DNA of 64,000 nt from Xenorhabdus ishibashii (lineage in GTDB: Bacteria > Pseudomonadota > Gammaproteobacteria > Enterobacterales > Enterobacteriaceae). Of the stretch, positions 21,153-30,756 are shown in pieces. The position numbers and the translations under genes were made by a program. Location of the stretch: NCBI RefSeq assembly GCF_002632755.1, contig NZ_NJAK01000001.1, forward strand, positions 806,001-870,000, read 5' to 3'. The notes below the pieces were generated by a model. It worked only from the letters and a program-made list of their open reading frames with translations. It had not been told where the DNA came from and searched no databases. Position 1 is the stretch's first letter. Each line of letters begins with the position of its first letter.

Positions 21153-21378
21153 AATAACCTCTTTTCAAAAATGATAACAACGACGAGTATAAAAAGAGTT
21201 AGTACATTAGTGAATTAAAATTAAGGTATGGCAAAATCAGACCATAAACATTTTTAATTGATCTGTTCTTTACTAATCAAGAAGTTATCCCAGGTAGGTA
21301 AACAAAAACCCGATAAATCAGAGGCAGTAAAATAAGATATCAATCTGATTTGGTATTACAAGAAATTAAAAAATGTAA

Positions 21379-21597
21379 TATTCTGATTTAATTTCAGCCG
21401 GATATTCAACGCCCGAATCAATTGGAAACCGATATCAAGCAGACTGGGAAGATGAAATACAGGTATTGAGTGTCAGCCATTCAGTAAGTCATGACCAGAA
21501 TGCACATCATCACCCTGTCAGCTTTACCAAGCCTATTCATAAATCCTCGCCATTATTAGCAATGGCGATTGACGGAAACGAGGTACGATGGCTATAA
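21379..21597 (+). pseudogene. Hcp-family type VI secretion protein remnant
   Basis: Translating 21379-21597 gives about 72 residues beginning ISAGYSTPESIGNR after four residues, then DWEDEIQVLSVSHSVS, HHHPVSFTKPIHKSSPLL and AMAIDGNEV. This matches the N-terminal half of Hcp-type T6SS tube proteins, which have an SIGN region, a DEIxVL strand and a KPxDKSSPLL motif. No start codon precedes it (an in-frame stop is at 21376), and it ends at 21597 inside a repeated IS-like end, so it is a truncated gene copy. No other T6SS gene is visible nearby. Confidence 0.7.
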
Positions 21598-21710
21598 CTC
21601 AGTCCTTCCTTTTTGTATTTTTTTGGTTTTGCGATTAAAAAGTTCACAAAAATAGGACTGAGTTTCTTTGATTCGCCTGCTATTTTGAAAAGCTATTTAG
21701 CTGTCACTCT
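21594..21710 (-). repeat. Repeated IS end, matching 57240-57350
   Basis: A sequence of about 110 bases with the inverted pair AACTCAGTCC and GGACTGAGTT around a T-rich centre, followed by TATTTTGAAAAG. A similar sequence in the opposite orientation lies at 57240-57350, directly before an ISAs1-type remnant, so this is probably the 5' end of the same IS left after decay. From here to 21853 I see nothing else. Confidence 0.6.
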
Positions 21711-21853
21711 TTTTAAATCACGTAGCATAACAGGCACACTATTGTCTATGTGTTGTGGTTGAAGGAGTGTGATTGAGCTATTCTATATATCGCCTCATCA
21801 GATTATTTGAGGGAAGGAATAATCCTTTTGGCTCTGATGATCTATAAGAATAG

Positions 21854-22456
21854 TTAGTCGATCACATCAGAACAATTGATCAAGGTTGCATATCTATCGT
21901 TCAAAGCAGCCATTGCAGCTTTATGCACTGATTCTGCTTTAACCAGAGAGCCATCAATATATTTCAAGTCACGGCTAGCACAAGCATCAGCGCAGACAAA
22001 GTTTTCGTATCCTAACTCTAACGCTTTTATGGCGGTAGCGGTGACACACATATGACTCATAAAACCAGCTAACACTAGCTGCTTACGGCTTGTTAGTGAC
22101 AATAGGTCACACAATTCTGTGTTGTAAAATGAGCTAGGTAATGATTTTGTGATAACCTCTTCCTCGTTATTTGCTTCGACATCCTTAATCAAATTTGTAT
22201 TATTGGTGTTGGGATCAAACACCACAGAGCCAGGTTTGGCATGATGTACAACATGAAAAATAGGAACATTGTTTTTTCTGGCATACGCTAATAGTTTAGC
22301 TGCGTTTGTAATAGCTTCTTGGCCTTGTTCGCCCAATTGCAAAACACCATCGGAATATTCTCTCTGAAAATCAATTAATACGAGCGCTGCTTTATTCCAA
22401 TCAAGATTCTTTTTTGGTGCTCCAGAAATTTCTAGTAACGTTTTTGGTGAATTCAT
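21854..22456 (-). CDS. Isochorismatase-family cysteine hydrolase
   Basis: A 200-residue hydrolase of the isochorismatase-like fold. The catalytic Asp is in ALVLIDFQREYSDG (about residue 29), and the Cys nucleophile is in AGFMSHMCVTATAIKALELGY (about residue 137). Such proteins include nicotinamidases, isochorismatases and many of unknown substrate; nothing here decides. It is divergent from a LysR regulator (start 22648), which probably controls it. Confidence 0.85.
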   Translation of the reverse strand: MNSPKTLLEISGAPKKNLDWNKAALVLIDFQREYSDGVLQLGEQGQEAITNAAKLLAYARKNNVPIFHVVHHAKPGSVVFDPNTNNTNLIKDVEANNEEEVITKSLPSSFYNTELCDLLSLTSRKQLVLAGFMSHMCVTATAIKALELGYENFVCADACASRDLKYIDGSLVKAESVHKAAMAALNDRYATLINCSDVID

Positions 22457-22647
22457 TATCTTATCCTTTATTTGTTAATTAAGCGTATCCTAGGTTACGA
22501 AATGCCATACCAAAAGTAATTGTGAAATATTGCATATAGTATGTGCAAAAAAGTTTTTATTAATCAGTTCGTCACCAACACACAACAACTGTTAAATTTA
22601 ATTTATAACTGTTACAATTTATGTTTTATTGATTACAGAATGTATAT

Positions 22648-23502
22648 ATGGATAGTGTAAACTGGGATGATTTAAGGTTTTTTACAGCGTTGGTAGAATG
22701 CCGCACTGTTTCTGCTGCCTCAAAAAGATTAAATGTGAACTATGCAACAGTATCAAGACGAATAGAACGCTTGGAACATACTTTGAGACAACGTCTTTTT
22801 GATAGGACTCAGGAAGGTTATGTTCCAACAGTGGAAGGATTAATCTTATATAAAAAAACATCTCTGGTGAGAGAAAATGTTGAAAGTTTAGAAGAGTATT
22901 TTAGTCTTGGGGGAAAGTTCAAGAAAAGTGTAGTTATTTCAATGGTTTCATCAATGGCAGAATATTGCTTAATCCCCAAACTAAGTAATTTTATCAAAAA
23001 ATATCCAGAAATTCGGCTGGAAATAGACGTGTCAAATCGTAACGTCAGTATCCCTAGAAAAGAAGCTGATATAGCATTTCGTTTAGAACTTCCGGAAAAA
23101 GGAGAGTATTTAAGCAAAAAAGTAGGTGAGATTACTTATAAACTTTGTGCTATTCCAGAAATTATAAAAAAAATAAAAAATGAAGAAAGTGTTAGTATTA
23201 TCACTTTTAACAGTGACTTTAGCCATTTACCCGAATCTCAATATTTAATTAGACGGTTTGGAAATAAATCCATTCGTTTCCAATCAAATTCAGTTACTAC
23301 TCAACGTATTGCTGCTGAAAATGGATATGGAGTAGCCTTGCTTCCATCATTGGCCATTAAAGATAGTCCATTAATTTCTGTAGAATTAGATGAGCCTATA
23401 ATACGCTCAATATGGATGTTGACATCTAAGCATACAATGCAAATGACAGCGGGTAGATTAGTTTCTGATGAATTGAAAAGAATTTTTGATGGGATGAAAT
23501 GA
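22648..23502 (+). CDS. LysR-family transcriptional regulator
   Basis: A 284-residue regulator. The N-terminal winged HTH is seen as FFTALVECRTVSAASKRLNVNYATVSRRIERLE (positions about 11-43, quoted only in part in the sense of motif), followed by a substrate-binding domain. The 190-bp gap to the divergent isochorismatase gene is the likely operator region. The region is AT-rich relative to the core genes. Confidence 0.88.
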   Translation: MDSVNWDDLRFFTALVECRTVSAASKRLNVNYATVSRRIERLEHTLRQRLFDRTQEGYVPTVEGLILYKKTSLVRENVESLEEYFSLGGKFKKSVVISMVSSMAEYCLIPKLSNFIKKYPEIRLEIDVSNRNVSIPRKEADIAFRLELPEKGEYLSKKVGEITYKLCAIPEIIKKIKNEESVSIITFNSDFSHLPESQYLIRRFGNKSIRFQSNSVTTQRIAAENGYGVALLPSLAIKDSPLISVELDEPIIRSIWMLTSKHTMQMTAGRLVSDELKRIFDGMK

Positions 23503-23659
23503 GTTTTTTTCATTCTCTTTTTTGTATTAAATCAAAAAAGTTTTTGTAAAAATGTCAATTTTTTTATTGTTCTGTTTGTTAATAGGTTTAGAGATCGAAT
23601 ATGGAATAATTTGCAAATTTTATGCTTTCTCATAGGGATAAATCAATCCCCCCTTCTAC

Positions 23660-24009
23660 GAGGGTGTCGTAAAAGCTCATGTTATCCATTAAGATTGGCG
23701 CTCTTCCTTTAGGCATCGATCTTTTATGACCTTATTCACCCGAAAACTGGAACCGTCTGTTCACACCCAACGTCAATTTGTCAAAGCGCAGCATTTACCT
23801 GTATTGGATGGCTCTCTTTCCCTTGGGGTGTAGCGGTCAAGCTGGAATTTACCCTGCATGCGATGGCCTATAACTTATCAAGAGCAGTGACTCTGATATT
23901 ATGGGGGATTTTCAGCCTGTTATTTGTCCAAATAACAGGCACTGAAAAATGGGAGAGGGTCTCAACTTAACGCATTGAAAAAATGACCCCACCCTTTTAC
24001 GACACCCTC
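23660..24009. mobile_element. 350-bp IS deletion derivative inside a terminator
   Basis: The element has perfect 16-bp ends, GAGGGTGTCGTAAAAG and its complement, and is flanked by CTAC at 23656-23659 and 24010-24013, a likely 4-bp target duplication. Inside, one frame reads KLEFTLHAMAYNLSRAVTLI, similar to the C-terminal region of DDE transposases, so it is a deleted IS that could be mobilised in trans. Joining the flanks gives CCCCCTTCTACGAAGGGGG followed by ATTTTTATT, a terminator hairpin. The element therefore appears to have landed in the loop of a terminator between the LysR gene and the convergent ligase gene. Confidence 0.7.
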
Positions 24010-24028
24010 CTACGAAGGGGGATTTTTA

Positions 24029-26527
24029 TTAGCGATGATTAGTTACTATTTTTTTACTAGATCTTCTAAACCAACCTCGGCTGTAAATATTATTTATAAT
24101 TAGAGATAATATTGTTATTAATGCACCTACCACTTCTGCATTAGTAAATGGTTTATCCGTCATAATACCAATTGTAAAAGCAGTAACTGGTACTAAATTA
24201 ATGAATAATATGCCGTTTACAGGCCCTAATCTTTGTATCCCTGTGTTCCAAGAGAAGACAGCTATTACACCTGCAATAGTAATCAAATAAAACAACTCCC
24301 ATCCTATTGAAAGAATTTGATTTATTGAAGGAATGGCTGTAAGGCTAATACTATTAGTTAACCAAGCTATTGCTACAATACTTAATGCACCTAAAAACGC
24401 AGAGTGAGCGGTATAACGCAAGGTCGAAAATTCAGGTACGTAGCTGGCTCCTATAGTATAAGCTACCCAGCAAAATGCTCCAGATAAAATGACTAAGGAT
24501 GGCAGTAAATTCCCTCCTGTTAAGGCTGTAATATCGCCTTTAGTCACGACTAAAATAACACCCAATAATGCAAAAATAATAGATACAAGTGTAAATTTTT
24601 CCGGTTTAATACCTTTCATCAACCACATCATTACGACTGAGATGAGAGGCATTAATGACATAATAATTGCACCATGCTGTGCTTTTGTATATGCAAGTCC
24701 TGCAAAAGCTAATATACTGAATCCAGCAAAACCTAAAGTACCAAAGAACCATAGCTTAAGAACATGCTTCCCTGGATTTAAAGCTCCACTACCCTCTTTT
24801 AATGCAAGAATTACGAGGAATATCAGTGAAGCAATTCCATAACGAATTAAACTTATATGCACAGCATCCATGGTATCCAGTGCGTTCTTGGCGATAGGAA
24901 ACATTCCTCCCCAAGCAATTGCTGTACTAATTAAGCATAAGATTCCTATCAAAAATGACATTATGCTTTTGTTATTAATAGAACTTTTTTGAGATTTTTT
25001 ATTTTCATTATGATTTTGTGTTTTGCTATTAGCAGTTGAAATCATTTCAATTAATTTAGGTGCAAGTACCTTTCCTGATGGTGAATAAGGGATGTAAGGT
25101 AACATACATATTTTCTTCCCTTTCACCTTCTGATTTTTCATTATGGATTTAACCTTAGATTGAATGATATCAAATTCATCTTCATAACCAGGAGCTATGA
25201 CGATACCGCATTCAACTTGGTTTGATGATGTATCATTTACGATAACAGCCACATCTTGAATTTCGTTAAGATATCCAATTTCATTTTCTAATTCATATAC
25301 ATTTACTTCATTTTCTCCTTGTGAACGATTCATAAGATAAAGAGATCCATTTTCATCAATATGACCAGTTTCAGCAGTTACTAAATATTCTTTTCCATCA
25401 ACTAATATAGGTTCCGCCTGTGCATTTTCATAATAATCCATGTTCATATAACTAGATATTGCAATGCGTCCTTGCTGCCCAAAAGGCAATGGAATGCCTT
25501 TTGAGTCAACGACAATGATATTATTACCGTGATAAGCTTTACCAACACTAGAAGGATTTGAAATAATATCACTAGGTTCTGCAAGTGCATTTACACCAGT
25601 TTCTGTAGTCCCATAATATTCATAAATTATGGGGCCAAATGTATTAATAGCTGATAGTTTGGTTTGTGGAGGGAAATGCTTTCCTCCAACTATGATAAAT
25701 TTTAGATTATTTTCCTTTGATTCAACTCTTAATCCTTGATATTTTTGTAAAATGTCACTAAGCAATGGTGGTGTCATAGCGCTGGTACTTATCCACTCGG
25801 TTCTTAAAAGACGGCTCATTTCTTTTGTATCATGTGGAGTGGCAATAACTATTGTTGCACCAAGTTGCAAGAAAAGTCTGGCCCAACCATTACCAGCAGC
25901 ATGATACATGGGCATAGCCATGAGATGTCTATCTTCGGAATTAAACCCATATCGGGCAGTAAAATAGGAAAAACGTCTAGCGTCAAATGATTTGGTTCGA
26001 ATAACTGCTTTTGGTATTCCTGATGTACCTGATGTAAATGAAACTCCTCTAAATGGCCTATTGGAAAGGTCATTTTTTATTGACTCTAAACAAAGTTTTT
26101 GTAGATTATCGTATCGCAATCCATGATTTAAAGAGCTATCGATATCTAATATTGTTGCTACTGATGCTAACATCTTTAAATCAATATTATTTGCAATGCA
26201 ATAGGATGAAGATACGATTATTATACCGCACCCCGCAATTTTTATCATTTCTACAATTTTATTAGGATCTTGAGTGTAGTCAATTCCAATGCATGATAGC
26301 TTTAAAGTTGCTGCTGCCGAAGCTAAGTAAATTAATTCTGGTCGGTTTGGTGAAATATAGCAAACAGATAAAATATTAGAAATGTCGATAGAGTTAGCTA
26401 GATTTTTTGATAAATTTTCCACAATAGATTCATATTCATTCCATGTTGTAGTTTTTTCTTTGAAAACTATGGCTTGTCTATCGCCACGAGCAGAGGAAAT
26501 CTCCTTGATTTTACTTAATGGGATCAT
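24029..26527 (-). CDS. AMP-binding ligase fused to a DMT/EamA transporter
   Basis: An 832-residue fusion. Residues 1-495 form an ANL-superfamily adenylating enzyme: P-loop FTSGTSGIPKAV (164-174), MPMYHAAG (about 205-212), YEYYGTTETG (302-311), TAETGHID (about 384-391) and the C-terminal Lys in SPSGKVLAP (Lys486). A polar linker (about 498-522, rich in Asn, Lys, Ser) leads to about ten hydrophobic segments (523-815) of the EamA drug/metabolite transporter type. Its ATG overlaps the upstream decarboxylase stop (TAATG), so they are coupled. No carrier domain is present. The substrate is unknown; activation plus transport of one compound is an inference. AT-rich, probably transferred. Confidence 0.85.
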   Translation of the reverse strand: MIPLSKIKEISSARGDRQAIVFKEKTTTWNEYESIVENLSKNLANSIDISNILSVCYISPNRPELIYLASAAATLKLSCIGIDYTQDPNKIVEMIKIAGCGIIIVSSSYCIANNIDLKMLASVATILDIDSSLNHGLRYDNLQKLCLESIKNDLSNRPFRGVSFTSGTSGIPKAVIRTKSFDARRFSYFTARYGFNSEDRHLMAMPMYHAAGNGWARLFLQLGATIVIATPHDTKEMSRLLRTEWISTSAMTPPLLSDILQKYQGLRVESKENNLKFIIVGGKHFPPQTKLSAINTFGPIIYEYYGTTETGVNALAEPSDIISNPSSVGKAYHGNNIIVVDSKGIPLPFGQQGRIAISSYMNMDYYENAQAEPILVDGKEYLVTAETGHIDENGSLYLMNRSQGENEVNVYELENEIGYLNEIQDVAVIVNDTSSNQVECGIVIAPGYEDEFDIIQSKVKSIMKNQKVKGKKICMLPYIPYSPSGKVLAPKLIEMISTANSKTQNHNENKKSQKSSINNKSIMSFLIGILCLISTAIAWGGMFPIAKNALDTMDAVHISLIRYGIASLIFLVILALKEGSGALNPGKHVLKLWFFGTLGFAGFSILAFAGLAYTKAQHGAIIMSLMPLISVVMMWLMKGIKPEKFTLVSIIFALLGVILVVTKGDITALTGGNLLPSLVILSGAFCWVAYTIGASYVPEFSTLRYTAHSAFLGALSIVAIAWLTNSISLTAIPSINQILSIGWELFYLITIAGVIAVFSWNTGIQRLGPVNGILFINLVPVTAFTIGIMTDKPFTNAEVVGALITILSLIINNIYSRGWFRRSSKKIVTNHR

Positions 26528-27936
26528 TATAGCTCCTCCTCTTTTATAAAAATCAATGATGTTGAATTAATCTTGGCAAGATTAATTTTATCCAGAATAG
26601 ATTCAGATATTTCTTGCCCAGGTATTAATAATGGAATTCCCGGTGGATAAGGTATTACGAATCCGTTATATTTATTTTTTCCATCTGAACTTATTTGAAA
26701 AGTTGAGGTTAAATATTTCCGTTCAATCGATTCTAGGGCACTCATTAATTCTTTGGTGCATTTTTCTGTTATACCATAATGGAAATTAAATAATATGGAG
26801 GTTTTACTGAATCTACTTAAATAGATGCCATATTCATCGAATAAGATATTTCTGACATTACTTCCATTAAATACATTATCATTTATTCTTATCCAAACCT
26901 TGGTTGGGTCCCAAATAGTAGTTGGGTCATTTTTTTTGTCATTGTAAAGGCTAAATAGCTTTAATTTTTTATTAACAAAGTTTTTTAATTCGCAGGCGTA
27001 AATTGCAGCGTTAGATGAATAACTATTACCTTCTTTATCAGCATGTAGAATAGATAATTCTGTACTGCTAATTATTGGGTAACTTGGTGAAGTTGTATGT
27101 AATTTAAAGTGTGTGTCATACAAACGCTTAATACATTCTTCATTCCCAAATGCATGAAGTAAACTACTTTGCCTGAGAGAAAATAGAGATTTATGGGCGG
27201 AGTGAGTTACAAGAATATTAACATTGTATTTTCTTGAAAAATTTCTGGCATTATAAATTGCAGTATGTTTTTTTAATTCTTCATCAAAAGAGGTCCAGGC
27301 ACCCCATGCTTCATCTATCAAAATATTTTTTATTGATTTAGATGAAGTGATTATTTGTTTCAAAACCTCATCTATTTTGGTTATTAAACCTTCATAGGTT
27401 TGACTGTTAATGATGACTGTATCATAAGGTTTTCCTACATTCTCTGCATCTTTTAGTGTTGTAATAAAATTATTTAAATCTAATTTTGTAACCTGTCGTT
27501 CTCTGCATATTTCAACATCTTCTATGTATGTTATATCCTTTGTAATTAGAGGGAGATAAAAATGTAAAGACTGATGTATGCCTTTTTGTGCTAAAACTTT
27601 AGATTTTTTATTGCATAATGAACTTACAGCAATTTGATTAGAAAGACTAGAGCCACACGTTACATATAAAGTTGCATCCGTACCAAATACGTTTTTAGCC
27701 ATTTCCATCGACATTTTTAGTTGTTTTGTTGGGCAAACAAGAGAATCAAAAAATGGCTGTGTAATTGTTTTTTCAAATTTAACGAAGTTATTCAGTAAAT
27801 AATGATAGTGCCATTTGAATTTCGATTTATCTAAAGACTCTATGTTCTGTATAGGAAGAACATGGAAAGAGGATTTATTTAAATTAGAGATTTTTCTTAG
27901 ATCATTAAAGAAGTATAGCTGGTCAAAACTATCCAT
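26527..27936 (-). CDS. Orn/Lys/Arg decarboxylase-like PLP enzyme
   Basis: A fold-type I PLP enzyme of the Orn/Lys/Arg decarboxylase major-domain type. Landmarks, numbered on the longer frame starting at 28011, are TCGSSLSNQ (about 118-126), the PLP Asp in LIDEAWGAW (Asp233) and the Schiff-base Lys in THSAHKSLFSLRQ (Lys274). The ATG at 27936 (MDSFDQLYFF) is preferred on similarity grounds, giving 469 residues; the 28011 start adds a hydrophobic, unlikely N-terminus. It has no wing domain, so it is shorter than the inducible enterobacterial decarboxylases. It is translationally coupled to the ligase-transporter fusion, which suggests that an amine or amino acid derivative is the shared substrate. 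Confidence 0.8.
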   Translation of the reverse strand: MDSFDQLYFFNDLRKISNLNKSSFHVLPIQNIESLDKSKFKWHYHYLLNNFVKFEKTITQPFFDSLVCPTKQLKMSMEMAKNVFGTDATLYVTCGSSLSNQIAVSSLCNKKSKVLAQKGIHQSLHFYLPLITKDITYIEDVEICRERQVTKLDLNNFITTLKDAENVGKPYDTVIINSQTYEGLITKIDEVLKQIITSSKSIKNILIDEAWGAWTSFDEELKKHTAIYNARNFSRKYNVNILVTHSAHKSLFSLRQSSLLHAFGNEECIKRLYDTHFKLHTTSPSYPIISSTELSILHADKEGNSYSSNAAIYACELKNFVNKKLKLFSLYNDKKNDPTTIWDPTKVWIRINDNVFNGSNVRNILFDEYGIYLSRFSKTSILFNFHYGITEKCTKELMSALESIERKYLTSTFQISSDGKNKYNGFVIPYPPGIPLLIPGQEISESILDKINLAKINSTSLIFIKEEEL

Positions 27937-28011
27937 AACGTTACCATTTATAACATAAAAATAAGTTAAGAGAAAAACCTTCCCAGTTTTTAATTGGATT
28001 TCTATTAACAC

Positions 28012-28304
28012 ATAAACTCAATACAATATGCTAATGCTTTTGAGTTGACAGGTACATTATTTTATTTTAAAAAAAATTAAAATATTAATTTTTGCTTATC
28101 AAACATGCATTTTTTATGCAGTGTACTAAAAATTAGTTAGTTATTGATAATGAAATGTTTAACTTGAATAACAATAATGGATGAAGAGATGCTCATGTAG
28201 AAATCTATAGTTATTTGAATAATAATTATATTATTAAATATTAGGTGGATCAGTATTTAAGCTAAATTTAACGCGATGCTCGACTTTAACACCCTATAAC
28301 GTTA
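28012..28304. other. AT-rich intergenic region upstream of decarboxylase operon
   Basis: Strongly AT-rich DNA that must contain the decarboxylase promoter. A 17-base stretch, ACGCGATGCTCGACTTT near 28269, recurs near 42471 next to an IS481-type remnant, so an IS end may be present. No gene seen. Confidence 0.4.
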
Positions 28305-28435
28305 GTGTAGCGGTCAAGAACTTCCGGACACCATTTTAGCCTGCTCCCATTGCTTTTCGTATTCAACGGGAGAAATGCCCCCATTAAAACTATGGGGGCG
28401 AGTGTAATTATAATATCCGCGCCATGATGTCATCC
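28305..28435 (-). mobile_element. IS3-family transposase C-terminal remnant
   Basis: The minus strand from 28433 to the stop at 28314 encodes about 39 residues with YYNYTRPHSFNGGISPVEYE, the conserved end of IS3-family OrfB proteins, followed by the terminal TGTAGCGGTCAAG sequence. The rest of the element is missing, possibly displaced by the adjacent IS110. Confidence 0.8.
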
Positions 28436-28563
28436 GCACCCTGTTTCCTTATCACTACACCGGTATATCACTACCTTGGTATAACTCAGGCTATGACAGG
28501 GACGGTAGCCGTTTTCTCATCAGTGTTTGCAAACTCGATAATGCGTCTATTTTTGTTGCTCAA

Positions 28564-29598
28564 TTAATTAATAGTAAAAGCTTTTTGCATATTAAAATCC
28601 ACTTCATCCCGCAGAACACGCCAGATAATCCGGGTCAGTTTGTTGGCTAAAGCGATCGTGGCTTTCATAAACCCGCATCGGGCAATCAGTTTTCTCAACC
28701 ATTCTCCCAGACAATCATCACGATTTTGGACACAGCGCATCACGGCACGAGCACCGTGGATAATTAACGTTCGGAGATGACGGTTTCCATTTTTGCTCAG
28801 GGAAGACAGCCGGTTTTTTCCACCTGAACTGTGTTGTCGGGGAACCAGGCCACACCAGGCAGAAAGTTGCCGGCCATTGGCAAATTGGGGCGCACTGACT
28901 TCACTCACGAAGGCGGCTGCAATAAGAGGACCGACGCCGGGGATCGTGAGCAGATGGTGATAACCACTTTGCTGACGAGAAAGTGCCGCTATTTCATTAT
29001 CCATTTCATGAATGCGAATGTTCAGATCCCGTAGGTCTTCCCCCAAAGTATGAAGCAAACGTCGTCGTACAGAGGACAGCTCATGGCTCTCCTCTTCTAG
29101 AATCTCAGGCAGGTACTGTTGCAGTTTCTGAAGACCAGCAGGAACGATCACCCCCTCCTCTGCGAGGAAAGCCCGAATCTGGTTGGCGAGTGCGGTACGT
29201 TGTTCCACCATGAGTTGTCGGGCACTGCGCAGTGCCTTGATATCTTGCTGTTCCACCGTCTTGACCGGAACAAAATGGAGACCGGGTCGGCAGGCCGTTT
29301 CGCAGATAGCCAGTGCATCATTGGCATCATTTTTTTGATGATGGCTGAAAGCGTTAACATGCTGGGTCGGCACAAGCCTGATGATAAATCCCATCGCCTG
29401 AAGGGTTCTGCCCCAATAGTGAGAAGTTGCACAGGCCTCCATAGCAATGAGGGTTCCTGGCGAAAAAGTGCGCACAGTATCAAGCAATTTTTGCCGTGAA
29501 ATTTTTCGGTTCGAGGCGACAGAACCGTCCGCCATCCAGACACAGACTTGAAAAACGTTTTTGGCGAGGTCAATGCCAATGACTTTAATCGCATTCAT
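28564..29598 (-). CDS. IS110-family transposase (DEDD recombinase)
   Basis: The 344-residue protein has the RuvC-like DEDD residues in GIDLAKNVFQV (Asp10), AMEACATSHYWGR (Glu) and KNDANDALAICEA (two Asp). The C-terminal transposase_20 domain has LTIPGVGPLIAAAFVSEV and WCGLVPRQHSSGGKNR. The frame is intact, so the element may be active. IS110 elements carry a non-coding bridge RNA; here that would lie in the flanking 29599-29760 or 28436-28563, which hold no genes. I could not define the exact element ends. Confidence 0.92.
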   Translation of the reverse strand: MNAIKVIGIDLAKNVFQVCVWMADGSVASNRKISRQKLLDTVRTFSPGTLIAMEACATSHYWGRTLQAMGFIIRLVPTQHVNAFSHHQKNDANDALAICETACRPGLHFVPVKTVEQQDIKALRSARQLMVEQRTALANQIRAFLAEEGVIVPAGLQKLQQYLPEILEEESHELSSVRRRLLHTLGEDLRDLNIRIHEMDNEIAALSRQQSGYHHLLTIPGVGPLIAAAFVSEVSAPQFANGRQLSAWCGLVPRQHSSGGKNRLSSLSKNGNRHLRTLIIHGARAVMRCVQNRDDCLGEWLRKLIARCGFMKATIALANKLTRIIWRVLRDEVDFNMQKAFTIN

Positions 29599-29898
29599 GA
29601 GATGTTCTCCCGAAATTCAGTGCATCGGAAAAAAAGATGGCACTATTTGCTGCTGAAAAAGGGGGAGTCCATCACATCACTACAACTACAATGCATAACA
29701 GGCCATGATTGCGGGTGTGAGAGCTATGAAATGTATCACAGTTGACTCACTCCTTTTAATATCCCGTCGATTGCACTTAATATGTTAATTCAGCAACAAC
29801 CTCGTCAAAAATGAGGTTTATTTATTTAATAAAAATTAGTTATATTTTTGTTATTAATCCATCCGCTCTCTAATAATCGCAGCCGATAATAAAAAACC

Positions 29899-30654
29899 AT
29901 GATGAAACAAATGACTTTTACTTCTATCCTTACCTCTGCTCAAACCGCTACCATAAATGATCCTTTTTTTACAGATATACAAACAGGTACACTGTCAGAA
30001 CATTCCGATCTGCAAATTATAAAAACGTATTTTGATCCGTCTTGCTATCGGGATGCACTATTTAACGAATGTGGCATTACCTACCCAAACCAGTTACAAA
30101 ATGCGGTTAATAAACGGCGTGCGGAATATCTGGCCGCCCGTTATTGCACTCAACAAGCTTTAAATCGTTTAGGTTACCCTGGTTTTCAGGTAATCAATGC
30201 CCAAGATCGCTCCCCAATCTGGCCTGACAATATTTGTGGCTCGATTTCTCATTCAACCAACTGTGCCATTGCCTTTGCGGCTTCTGGCAGTAAATACCGC
30301 ATGATAGGCGCAGATATTGAGCAAGAGATTAAACCAGATACCATCAAAAGTGTTTCATCTAGCATCATCAATGACAATGAAGTGAAATTACTGACAGAAT
30401 GCCCATTACCTTTTGCACAGGTATTTACTCTTGCGTTCTCTATCAAGGAGAGTCTGTTTAAGGCGCTTTATCCCCATGTAAAACGCTTCTTTGATTTCCA
30501 TGCGGCTGAAATTACGTCAATTGATTGCAGAGATTACGCTATAAGCATAAAACTACTGCAAACATTATCTGATGAGTATCGAGCTGGCTCGCAATTCCAC
30601 GGAAATTTTGCCTTAATGCCGCAGCAGCAAGTATTGACGTACATTGTGCAGTGA
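29899..30654 (+). CDS. 4'-phosphopantetheinyl transferase, EntD/NgrA-type
   Basis: An EntD-type PPTase of 251 residues. Family motifs seen are RRAEYLAARYC (about residues 73-83), ICGSISHSTNCAIA (about 113-126), IGADIEQEI with the Mg-binding Asp-Glu (about 136-144) and FSIKESLFKALYP (about 178-190). It transfers phosphopantetheine from CoA to carrier proteins. In Photorhabdus and Xenorhabdus the EntD-like enzyme NgrA serves most NRPS/PKS products, so this gene is a good candidate for activating the ACP at 45.8 kb and the NRPS carrier domain at 55.5 kb. It is convergent with speB. Confidence 0.88.
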   Translation: MMKQMTFTSILTSAQTATINDPFFTDIQTGTLSEHSDLQIIKTYFDPSCYRDALFNECGITYPNQLQNAVNKRRAEYLAARYCTQQALNRLGYPGFQVINAQDRSPIWPDNICGSISHSTNCAIAFAASGSKYRMIGADIEQEIKPDTIKSVSSSIINDNEVKLLTECPLPFAQVFTLAFSIKESLFKALYPHVKRFFDFHAAEITSIDCRDYAISIKLLQTLSDEYRAGSQFHGNFALMPQQQVLTYIVQ

Positions 30655-30707
30655 TGGAACATTGAGCTATTTTATGAAAGAAAGAGCATAAAAACAGATT
30701 GAATTAC

Positions 30708-30735
30708 AGGCTCACCTTTAGATGAGCCTTTAAAA
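30708..30735. terminator. Bidirectional terminator between PPTase and speB
   Basis: AGGCTCA and TGAGCCT pair across a CCTTTAGA loop, with T- and A-rich flanks on the two sides. Confidence 0.65.
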
Positions 30736-30756
30736 ACAACTTACAAGATTAATGCA

